Source: Myxococcales bacterium UBA1660 (GTDB lineage: Bacteria > Myxococcota_A > Polyangia > Polyangiales > Houyiibacteriaceae). From it: a stretch of DNA of 48,474 nucleotides. Each line of letters opens with the position of its first letter. The first letter of the stretch is position 1. The notes under the pieces are model-generated. The model was not told the DNA's origin and made no database searches. It saw nothing but the letters and a program-made list of their open reading frames with translations. Position numbers and translations under genes: made by a program. Of the stretch, positions 41,652 to 48,474 are shown in pieces. The DNA is taken from assembly GCA_002320815.1 (NCBI GenBank), contig DCLA01000054.1:63511-111984 (forward strand). Direction: 5' to 3'.

Positions 41652-42744
41652 AGGGCACCACCTCCGACGGCTGCCGGGTTCCGAACCAACGCATCAGCCG
41701 CGTCCGGGGTTTTCCCTCTTCGTCGAAGTCGATGAGCGCGTAGGTCAGACCACTGTCCTGCCCGAGGTGCTTCAGGTCGAGGTTGACCATCTTCACCCAC
41801 GTCCCGGTGTTCACCAGCGTCTTGCCGTTCGGGAGCTGTAGGAAGCGGGGCCCATGGCTGTGCCCGACGATGAGGGTATGCGCGCCCCGCATCTTGTTCA
41901 GCGCGGCGATCGCGTTCTCGTCGTAGCCCGCCGTCAGCGTGAGCAGCTCCTCGCTGATCAGCTTGGGGATGGCCTTGATGCGGTCCCACCAGGCCTGCAG
42001 CCGAAAGATCCGGTAGCGCAGGAAGTAGAACGAGCTGTGCCAGAAGAAGCGGACGATGAACATCGGGTCCAGGAAGACCGACGCCCAGAGGAAGCGGTTC
42101 AGGGGCTGGACCCGGTCGATGTGCGAGCGCTGTTCCTTGAGGGGCATCAGCACCTCCAGAATCCAGAGGCTCCCCCAGGGCAGCTTCAAGAGCTTCCGTT
42201 CGCCCCGCGTCTCGAACATGTCTTGCGGGTCCACGCGGTGGATCCGCTCGAACTGGTGCCCGTGCCGGACCTGGATCCCCTCGGGCAGGTAGTAGGTGTC
42301 GGACCCGGTGATGAAGCGGACTCGCTCGCCGGCCTCGCCGGGGGCGACGTAGCGGCGAAAGAGCGCCTGGACCTCGGGGAAGAAGAACTCGAGGTCGTGA
42401 TTGCCCGGGATGAAGGTGATCTCGCAACCGGGGTTGGCCATGAAGTCGCGCAGGGCACGCACGAACACGGGGTGACCGTCGAGGCACGCGCGGAGCTTCT
42501 CCACCGCGATCTCCTCGGTGACCTCGGTCGGCCACTTCCCGCCGATGCGCACCTTGAGGAGGTCGAAGATGTCCCCGTTCAGGATGAGCTCGACCTCGCG
42601 CTCCTCGCCGGGTTCCGGCTGGTAGTGCGCCAGGAGTTCCGAGAAGCGGTCGTCGTGGAAGAAGTCCTCGAAGGGGTTGACCTTGCCCGGACGGGTTCCG
42701 TCGACGAGGTGCAGGTCACTGAGGACGAGGCGGATGAGCTTCAT
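41641..42744 (-). CDS. Calcineurin-like metallophosphoesterase
   Basis: A 367-residue phosphoesterase with a dinuclear metal site. Motifs in order are Asp10 and His12 (SDLHL), GDIFD (57-61), GNHD (114-117), HGH (161-163) and GHSH (294-297). A helical, aromatic-rich insert (about 215-260, VFLDPMFIVRFFWHSSFYF) could touch the membrane, as in UDP-diacylglucosamine hydrolase-like enzymes. The substrate is unknown. It is coupled to the small secreted protein and divergent from the IPT/TIG lipoprotein gene. Confidence 0.9.
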   Translation of the reverse strand: MKLIRLVLSDLHLVDGTRPGKVNPFEDFFHDDRFSELLAHYQPEPGEEREVELILNGDIFDLLKVRIGGKWPTEVTEEIAVEKLRACLDGHPVFVRALRDFMANPGCEITFIPGNHDLEFFFPEVQALFRRYVAPGEAGERVRFITGSDTYYLPEGIQVRHGHQFERIHRVDPQDMFETRGERKLLKLPWGSLWILEVLMPLKEQRSHIDRVQPLNRFLWASVFLDPMFIVRFFWHSSFYFLRYRIFRLQAWWDRIKAIPKLISEELLTLTAGYDENAIAALNKMRGAHTLIVGHSHGPRFLQLPNGKTLVNTGTWVKMVNLDLKHLGQDSGLTYALIDFDEEGKPRTRLMRWFGTRQPSEVVPFAD

Positions 42745-42797
42745 GGGGCGGGCCGAGGGGGCGCTCGTGTGCAGCCTAGCAGAACGGTGGCCCGAGC

Positions 42798-42825
42798 TTG
42801 ACTACTCGCCGGGGTGGCCGATACT
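42798..42825 (+). promoter_or_regulatory. Sigma-70-like promoter before the IPT/TIG lipoprotein
   Basis: TTGACT (42798-42803), 16 bp, then GATACT (42820-42825), in the 210-bp divergent gap. An AT-rich stretch follows, with CTATAG and CAAGAAAAACAGAGG, unusual for this genome. The leader to ATG 42955 would be about 120 nt. Nothing else is seen in the gap. Confidence 0.35.
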
Positions 42826-42954
42826 TCCCTATAGCGGGAATCCCAAGAAAAACAGAGGTTCGGGGGCTTCGGTCGGCGGATTTCGTCGGTCACGACCACT
42901 GACCGAGTGACTCTACGGATTTCGGCAGGTGGCCAGGCGACGAAAGCGACGACG

Positions 42955-45123
42955 ATGAAGCGAGGGACGAGCATGACGGGGCGGAATCGGCGCGGCTACG
43001 GGGCCTTCGCGACCCTCACGTGGCTGGCCTTGGCCCTCGGCGGCTGTGGCTGCGAGGACCCGGCGCTCCTGCAAGGACCGCCGGCGCCGTCCGTGCGCGA
43101 GGTCGACGCCGGACCGCCCGACCAGGGCGGCGGCTTCTCCGACGGGTCCGGCATCGGGACCGAGCGGCTCGTCGTCTCGCGCGTGGCGCCGAATCACGGG
43201 CCCTTCGTCGGCGGCAACGAGGCCATCGTTCGGGGTTCGGGGTTCACCGAGGAGGCCTTGGTCACCGTCGGGGGCCGGTTGGTTCAGCCTGCGGACACCG
43301 ACGTCCGCGATGGCAACCGCATCGTCATCGTCCTTCCGGCCGGGGACATCGGTCCGGCGGACGTGACCGTCGAGGTCGGCGACCAGGGCGCGACGCTGCC
43401 CGACGGCTACACCTACGACTCCTTCTACTTGGAGCCCAATCGCGGCGCGACGGCCGGGGGCACGCTGATCACTCTGATCGGCATGGGCGAGGCCTTCGCC
43501 GCCGGCGACCGCGTGCTCTTCGGGAGCAGCGAGTGCACCGATCTGGACCTGGTGTCCGCCGGCCGCGCGACCTGTGTCTCGCCGCCTGGCGCGCTCGGCA
43601 CCGTGGACGTGACCCTCGAGCACGATGACGGGACCGCCATCACCCTCACCGACGCGTACGAGTATTACGACTCCTCCGACCCCTTCAACGGCGGGGTCGG
43701 GGGTGGTCCGCTCGCGGGCACGATGAACGTGACCGTGCTCGACCTGCTCACCGGTGTCCCCGTGCCGGAGGCGTTCGCCATCCTCGGCGAGGACGAGACC
43801 ACCGAGCACCAGGGATTCACCAACATCAACGGGCAGGTGACCTTCTCGGGCGCCGACCTGGTCGGTGACCAGACCGTCCACGTGGCCGCCGAGTGCTACG
43901 AGAAGACCTCGTTCGTGTCCTTCGACGCCCAGGACGTGACGGTCTTCCTCTACTACACGTGCCCCATCCCGCCGAACCCGGGCCCGCCCCCGGCCGGTCG
44001 GGGAACCCAGGGCGCGTTCGTCAGCGGCGAGCTGATCTACCTCGGGCCCAACGAGATGGGCCCCAACCCCTGGAACAACGTGCCCGAGCCCCGGGACGGC
44101 TGGGAGCGCGTCTCTTACGTCTACGTGACCCAGCCCTGCGCCGGGGACTCGTTCAGCTGCCAGAACCCGAACCCCAGCCTCGGCGGCGGTCGTAACCGCA
44201 TCGTCGAGACGGGGACCACCGGGAGCCGCGGCTACACGTACCGCATCTTCGCGCGGCCGGCGGCCTTCGCCGTCTACGCGCTCTCGGGGCTGGAGAGCAT
44301 CCGCACCGGCGAGTTCATCCCCTACATCATGGGCGTCGCCCGCAACGTCCTCGCCGGGCCCGGCGAGGAGGTGACCGACGTGGACATGGTGATGAACATC
44401 CCGCTCGACCACTACCTCGACACCGACCTGGTGAACCTCCCGCCCGGGACCTCCTCGGGCCCGGACCGCTTCCAGGTGCGCGCCGACATCGACCTCGGCG
44501 GTGAGGGCCTCATCGTGCGCCGCTACGAGACCAGCTACCGCACGCTGCCGCTCAACTCGACCATCGGCTTCCCGATGGACTACGAGGAAGGGCGCAGCTC
44601 GGACCGCGGTTTCCGCTTCTTCGCCCAACCGGCGCTCCTCGGCTCGCTGAGCGATGGCCGAGTGCGGGTCGAGGCGTCGTGGGTGACCGGCGACTATGGC
44701 GCCACGCCCAGCACGCACGTGCGTCGCACCGGCATCCGCGAGGTCGACGCGCAGGTGACCATCGACGGCTGGGTGGGGCTTCCGGTCGCGACCTCACCCG
44801 CGAACGGCCAGAGCTTCCCGGCCGATCGGGTCCTCCGCTGGGAGACCGAAGGCGGCGTCGAGCCGGACCTCTACCTGATCTACCTGACCGGCGGCGACGG
44901 TGCGGCTGCGTGGCGGATGTTCGTCCGCGGCGACCAGACCTCCGCGCCGGTCCCCAACCTCTCGGCCATCGAGGGGATCGACGACGTCGCCGCCGGCTAC
45001 GTCAACTGGACCATCTACGGGATCAAGATCCCGGGCTTCGATTTCGACACCGTGGACTACGCCGACCAGAACCAGCGCACTTGGAGCGCTTGGGCCGTCG
45101 ACGTCTTCACCGCACGGCGCTGA
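42955..45123 (+). CDS. Surface lipoprotein with IPT/TIG domains and a carboxypeptidase-regulatory-like domain
   Basis: A 722-residue exported lipoprotein. The lipobox is LGGC with Cys31. Two IPT/TIG Ig-like domains follow (about 60-145, VSRVAPNHGPFVGGNEAIVR, and 145-230, LEPNRGATAGGTLITLIG). Next is a carboxypeptidase-regulatory-like beta sandwich (about 255-340, MNVTVLDLLTGVPVPEAFAI), then 380 residues of unknown beta-rich sequence with Cys pairs. Such proteins are frequent at the myxobacterial cell surface. I prefer ATG 42955 (MKRGTS) over GTG 42907 because the signal peptide is then of normal length. It lies 53 bp before another lipoprotein gene and is probably cotranscribed. Confidence 0.85.
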   Translation: MKRGTSMTGRNRRGYGAFATLTWLALALGGCGCEDPALLQGPPAPSVREVDAGPPDQGGGFSDGSGIGTERLVVSRVAPNHGPFVGGNEAIVRGSGFTEEALVTVGGRLVQPADTDVRDGNRIVIVLPAGDIGPADVTVEVGDQGATLPDGYTYDSFYLEPNRGATAGGTLITLIGMGEAFAAGDRVLFGSSECTDLDLVSAGRATCVSPPGALGTVDVTLEHDDGTAITLTDAYEYYDSSDPFNGGVGGGPLAGTMNVTVLDLLTGVPVPEAFAILGEDETTEHQGFTNINGQVTFSGADLVGDQTVHVAAECYEKTSFVSFDAQDVTVFLYYTCPIPPNPGPPPAGRGTQGAFVSGELIYLGPNEMGPNPWNNVPEPRDGWERVSYVYVTQPCAGDSFSCQNPNPSLGGGRNRIVETGTTGSRGYTYRIFARPAAFAVYALSGLESIRTGEFIPYIMGVARNVLAGPGEEVTDVDMVMNIPLDHYLDTDLVNLPPGTSSGPDRFQVRADIDLGGEGLIVRRYETSYRTLPLNSTIGFPMDYEEGRSSDRGFRFFAQPALLGSLSDGRVRVEASWVTGDYGATPSTHVRRTGIREVDAQVTIDGWVGLPVATSPANGQSFPADRVLRWETEGGVEPDLYLIYLTGGDGAAAWRMFVRGDQTSAPVPNLSAIEGIDDVAAGYVNWTIYGIKIPGFDFDTVDYADQNQRTWSAWAVDVFTARR

Positions 45124-45176
45124 GCGTCGACGCCTCCATCTGCGCGCACCGCGCTGCTCGCCCCTGACGCCCCTCC

Positions 45177-47306
45177 ATGATCAAACGCTCTCTCCTCCTC
45201 CTCGCTCTCCTGGCCGCCTGTGGAGACGACGGTAGCGTCGTCCGCGACGACATGGGCCCCCTGGATCCCATCGTCGACGGCGGGTTCTTCTGCGTCTCGC
45301 CCGAGGCCCAAGCCTGCCTGCGCGGCTCGTGGTGGACCTGCGACCAGAACGGGGAGTTCCTCCAGCGCGTCGAGGAGAACTGCACCGAGCAGGGCAAGAT
45401 CTGCCTCGCCGACTACGGCGGCTGCGTGGACTGCAACCCCGGCGGTCGCTCCTGCGACGACGACAACAACGTCGTCATGTGCAACGAGACGGCCGACGGG
45501 ACCACCATCGTCGAAGAGTGCGAGATCACCGAAGGCGAGATCTGCCGCTCCGGCCGCTGCGTCGACCTCTGCGACGCCGCCATCATGGACCAGAGCTACG
45601 TCGGCTGTACCTTCTTCGCGGCGGACCTGGACAACGCCGCCATCGGCTTCGGCCGGGACGCCTCGAGCCAGCAGTTCGCGGTGGTCGTGTCCAACCCCAG
45701 CGGTCTCGAGACGGAGGTCGTCGTGGAGGTCAACGACGCGCCCTTCGGCGAAGAACCCGTGCTCCGCGAAGTGGAGCGGGTGCAGCTCCTCCCGGGGGAC
45801 CTGGAGACCATCGAGCTCCCGCGGCGCGAAGTCGACGGGTCCAGCTCCAACCAGGTCTGCTCCGAGGAGGCTGCGTGCCCCGGCAGCGAGGTCTGCGTCT
45901 GCGTCGGGGACCCGCCCTGCTTCTGCCGCGTGAGCGAGACCGCGAGCGGGTTGAACGACGGGACCCACTCGGCGCTCTCATCCCAGGCCTACCGGATCCG
46001 TTCCACCTTCCCGATCATCGCCTACCAGTTCAACCCCTTGGACAACGCCGGCGTCTTCTCGAACGACGCCTCCCTGCTCCTGCCGACCTCGGCCATTGGC
46101 GACGACTACACCGTGGTCTCCTGGATGCAGACCATCGCCGACGGCGACTGCGACCCCTCGGACCCCGCGTGCGCCGAGGTGGACTTCGACACCAGCCGCG
46201 AGGACGAGGACCTGCGGGCGACCCTCACCATCGTGGGCACGGAACCGGGGACCCAGGTCTCGGTGACCATCGGTCCCTACGCCGGCACCACCGTGGGTGG
46301 GGGAGGGCTCCCCGCGTTGTCGCCCGGGGACGTCTTCGAGACCATCCTCGGGCCCTTCGACGTCATCAACATCGAGAGCGACGGTCTCAACACCGACTTC
46401 ACGGGGACGCGCATCGAGGCCACGGCGCCGGTCAGCGTCTTCGTCGGGAGCGAGGCCTCGGACGCGCCGCGCTTCGCGACCTACACCACGCGGCGCTGCT
46501 GCGCGGACCACCTCGAGGAGCAGCTCTTCTCCAACCAGACCCTCGGGTCGAGCTTCTCCATCGCGCGGATGCCTCCGCGGACCGTGGCGCTCAACGACGC
46601 CTTCCTCGACCCCACCATGGACAGCGTCGCCGAGGTGGACGAGACCGAGTGGATCCGGATCATCGCCGTGGGCGCGGGAACCACCACCGTGACCACCACC
46701 TTGCCGCCGCCCGACGACCGCTTCGACATGGCGCAGGGCGACGCCCTCATCCTCCCGGTCGCCAACGACTTCCTGATGAGCACCGTGGACAGCAAGCCCC
46801 TCGCGGTGCTGCAGGTCCTCCCCAGCCAGCAGTCGGTGGGGATCCCCAACTACTACCCGGGCGGTGACCCGGCGATCATCGCCGTCCCGCCCATCGAGCA
46901 GTACCGGCAGGACTACGTCTTCCTGACCCCGGACAAGTACGCCTTCGACTTCGTCGTCATCACCGCCTTCCGCGACACCCAGGTCGAGCTCGACGGTCGC
47001 CGCATCGACCGGGACATGGACACCGCGCACTGCACGACCAGCGACGCCGATGGCATCGACCGCGCGCCCGGCGACCCGCCGTCCCAGCGCGTCGTGTACC
47101 GCTGCCAGCTCTCCTTCCCCGACATCCAGCTCGGCTGCGACCCCGGCGACGAGGACTGCCTCGCCGGCATCGAGGACGGCGACCAGGACGACGGCGTCCA
47201 CACCATCCGCGCCGACGGCGAGGTGGGCGTGGTCATCTACGGTTTCGACGCTTTCGTCAGCTACGCCTACGCCGCCGGCCTCGACCTCGAACCCAACCCC
47301 ATCTGA
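45177..47306 (+). CDS. IgGFc-binding-domain lipoprotein
   Basis: A 709-residue exported lipoprotein with lipobox LAAC (Cys15). Residues about 40-130 are Cys-rich (QACLRGSWWTC, CVDCNPGGRSC, ICRSGRC). The remainder matches the IgGFc-binding N-terminal domain found in many myxobacterial and animal surface proteins: GCTFFAADLDNA, SQQFAVVVSNPS, RSTFPIIAYQFNP, SDASSLLLP-like NDASLLLPTSAIG, and YVFLTPDKYAFDFVVITAF. It is probably an adhesive surface protein; binding to IgG is not implied. It follows the IPT/TIG lipoprotein by 53 bp. The stop is followed by a repeat array. Confidence 0.85.
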   Translation: MIKRSLLLLALLAACGDDGSVVRDDMGPLDPIVDGGFFCVSPEAQACLRGSWWTCDQNGEFLQRVEENCTEQGKICLADYGGCVDCNPGGRSCDDDNNVVMCNETADGTTIVEECEITEGEICRSGRCVDLCDAAIMDQSYVGCTFFAADLDNAAIGFGRDASSQQFAVVVSNPSGLETEVVVEVNDAPFGEEPVLREVERVQLLPGDLETIELPRREVDGSSSNQVCSEEAACPGSEVCVCVGDPPCFCRVSETASGLNDGTHSALSSQAYRIRSTFPIIAYQFNPLDNAGVFSNDASLLLPTSAIGDDYTVVSWMQTIADGDCDPSDPACAEVDFDTSREDEDLRATLTIVGTEPGTQVSVTIGPYAGTTVGGGGLPALSPGDVFETILGPFDVINIESDGLNTDFTGTRIEATAPVSVFVGSEASDAPRFATYTTRRCCADHLEEQLFSNQTLGSSFSIARMPPRTVALNDAFLDPTMDSVAEVDETEWIRIIAVGAGTTTVTTTLPPPDDRFDMAQGDALILPVANDFLMSTVDSKPLAVLQVLPSQQSVGIPNYYPGGDPAIIAVPPIEQYRQDYVFLTPDKYAFDFVVITAFRDTQVELDGRRIDRDMDTAHCTTSDADGIDRAPGDPPSQRVVYRCQLSFPDIQLGCDPGDEDCLAGIEDGDQDDGVHTIRADGEVGVVIYGFDAFVSYAYAAGLDLEPNPI

Positions 47307-47320
47307 GGACCCTCCCCCTG

Positions 47321-47486
47321 CGATCGGGGTCGAGCGTCGACCGGTCGACCAGGGTTGAGCATCGACCGGGGTTGAGCGCCGACCGGGGTTGAGCCCGCGG
47401 TTGAGCGCCGACCGGGGTTGAGCCCGCGGTTGAGCGCCGACCGGGGTTGAGCATCGACCGGGGGGTTGAGCATCGACCGGGGTTGA
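47321..47486 (+). repeat. Tandem array of CGACCGGGGTTGA units
   Basis: Full or near-full cores start at 47321 (variant), 47346 (variant), 47363, 47380, 47409, 47438, 47455 (with two extra G) and 47474. The basic period is 17 bp, with two extra 12-bp short units GAGCCCGCGGTT. The 280-bp gap between the IgGFc-type gene and the pyrophosphatase is mostly this array; the remaining 100 bp before ATG 47587 show no clear promoter. Confidence 0.9.
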
Positions 47487-47586
47487 GCCACCCGGAAGAA
47501 CGCTCGCACCCCCAACGCGGGTATCTGGACCAGGAAGCCGAGACAGGCCTCGACCGCAGAAGCATTGGAGCTAGGCTCCGCGCACG

Positions 47587-48204
47587 ATGTCGTTCCCGAA
47601 GCCGTTTTACCGTTGGCGACCTCACCCCTGGCATGGCCTCACTCCCGGCGTTCGCTCGCCGGACGTGGTGAACGCCTTCATCGAGCTCACGCCGTTCGAC
47701 TCCGTGAAGCTCGAGGTGGACAAGGAGACTGGATATCTGCGCGTCGATCGGCCGCAGACCACGTCGTCTCAGCCGCCCGCGCTCTATGGGTTCATCCCGC
47801 GCACCTACTGCGACACCCGAGTTCAGGCTCTCTGTCCGACGTCCGAGCGGGGTGACAAAGACCCCCTCGACATCTGCGTCCTGAGCGAGCGCCTCATCGA
47901 CCGCCCGGAGATTCTCCTCAACGCGATCGTCGTCGGTGGCCTGCAAATGGTCGACGGAGGCGAAGCCGACGACAAGATCGTCGCCGTCCTGGAGAACGAC
48001 CACGTCTACGGTGGAGCGCGGGACATCAGCGACATTCCGCCGATCCTCGTGGACCGGCTTCGTCACTACTTCCTGACGTACAAGCAACTCAACCCCACGG
48101 CGAGCAAGTCGTCGGTCAGCATCGAGAAGGTCTACGGCGCCGACCACGCCAAGCGAGTCATCGCCGCAGCCGTGGACGACTACGAACAAGCCTTCGGTAG
48201 CTGA
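47587..48204 (+). CDS. ppa: Inorganic pyrophosphatase, family I, chlamydial type
   Basis: A 205-residue soluble pyrophosphatase hydrolysing PPi to phosphate. The metal-binding motif is GDKDPLDICV with Asp90, Asp92 and Asp95; Glu33, Lys41, Arg55 and Tyr68 (IELTPFDSVKLEVD, VDRPQ, ALYGFIP) fit the PPi site. The start HPWHGLTPG and the C-terminal part EADDKIVAVLENDHVYGGA, DISDIPP and HYFLTYK match the longer PPases of Chlamydia rather than the 175-residue E. coli form. It stands alone between two repeat arrays and is followed by a strong hairpin. Confidence 0.92.
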   Translation: MSFPKPFYRWRPHPWHGLTPGVRSPDVVNAFIELTPFDSVKLEVDKETGYLRVDRPQTTSSQPPALYGFIPRTYCDTRVQALCPTSERGDKDPLDICVLSERLIDRPEILLNAIVVGGLQMVDGGEADDKIVAVLENDHVYGGARDISDIPPILVDRLRHYFLTYKQLNPTASKSSVSIEKVYGADHAKRVIAAAVDDYEQAFGS

Positions 48205-48239
48205 CCACTCCGGGCGCGGAGCGAAAGCCGCCCGCGCCG

Positions 48240-48384
48240 GGTCCTAGACCGACCGGCGCCCCCGCCGGGTCCTAGACCAACCGGGGTTGACTCGCCCAGA
48301 GGCTGACCGGGGTTGACCGAGACCCGGTCCTGGACCGACCGGGGTTGACTCGCCCAGAGGCCGACCGGGGTTGACCGGGACCCG
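48240..48384 (+). repeat. CGACCGGGGTTGA copies inside a 58-bp tandem duplication
   Basis: Cores lie at 48278, 48304, 48336 and 48362. They are part of a 58-bp unit present at 48275 and again at 48333, both reading GACCRACCGGGGTTGACTCG and on through CGCCCAGAGG; a partial third unit precedes at about 48240. It follows the pyrophosphatase gene. Confidence 0.85.
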
Positions 48385-48388
48385 GCGG

Positions 48389-48420
48389 CCGCCGGCGGTC
48401 CGCCACCCCTCCGCCGGCGG
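48389..48420 (+). terminator. Strong GC hairpin after the pyrophosphatase gene
   Basis: CCGCCGGCGG occurs at 48389-48398 and again at 48411-48420. It is its own reverse complement, so the copies pair over 10 bp around a 12-nt loop. There is no U-tract; an A-run follows at 48429-48433. Confidence 0.4.
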
Positions 48421-48474
48421 GCACCCCCAAAAAGCTCGACGTTTCTCTCGGAAATCGACGGACCAGACCTTGCC

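Noticed and set aside
40864..41735. Open frames coding Pro-Gly-Arg-Ser-Thr repeats across the repeat array
   Set aside because: They are translations of the 18-bp DNA repeat running into antisense of real genes; no start site or domain supports them. The same holds for the minus strand at 47257-48189.

Overview
The window is about 48.5 kb of very GC-rich DNA, densely coding, with codons ending mostly in G or C. It looks like a chromosomal segment of a myxobacterium (Myxococcota). The best evidence is the large type II secretion locus ending in a GspN of the myxobacterial kind, together with long eukaryote-like lipoproteins (IPT/TIG and IgGFc-binding types), a sigma-54 activator and many short overlapping genes. 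The order, probably Polyangiales, is an inference. I saw no rRNA, tRNA, phage, insertion sequence or CRISPR array.

Left part (1-15.7 kb): an MFS transporter, then a MoxR-type AAA+ ATPase and VWA-protein pair of the RavA/ViaA kind. Next comes a three-gene, ATGA-linked flavoprotein/iron-sulfur dehydrogenase operon related to sarcosine oxidase, opine oxidase and HcnABC. It is followed by an outer-membrane beta-barrel candidate with an overlapping small exported protein, a TIGR01777 epimerase, a glycogen-synthase-like protein that has lost the usual active-site motifs, TsaB, and a miaE-lepB operon.

Middle (15.7-22.3 kb): an SDR reductase with an AraC-type regulator, a radical SAM protein, a double-parvulin lipoprotein, and a cyclic-nucleotide-binding/CPBP membrane protein coupled to a glycerophosphodiester phosphodiesterase. 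The block ends at a strong bidirectional hairpin.

Type II secretion block (22.3-38.6 kb, minus strand): gspC-D-E-F, a GspG-like gene without a prepilin leader, then gspG-H-I-J-K-L-M-N, preceded by an NtrC-type response regulator. Between the regulator and gspC there is a well-formed sigma-54 promoter (37013-37028) with an inverted repeat (37144-37158) at enhancer distance. This suggests that the regulator switches on the secretion operon. No prepilin peptidase (gspO) and no cognate histidine kinase lie in the window.

Right part (38.7-48.5 kb): a small hypothetical gene, an isochorismatase-fold hydrolase, a PA0069-type radical SAM protein, a small secreted protein, a metallophosphoesterase, two large cell-surface lipoproteins and a chlamydial-type inorganic pyrophosphatase. 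The gaps here carry a repeat family whose core is CGACCGGGGTTGA. It occurs as single copies and as tandem arrays with 16-20 bp spacing, usually just after a stop codon and in the sense direction of the preceding gene. I regard this repeat family and the sigma-54 control of type II secretion as the two most interesting signals in the window.
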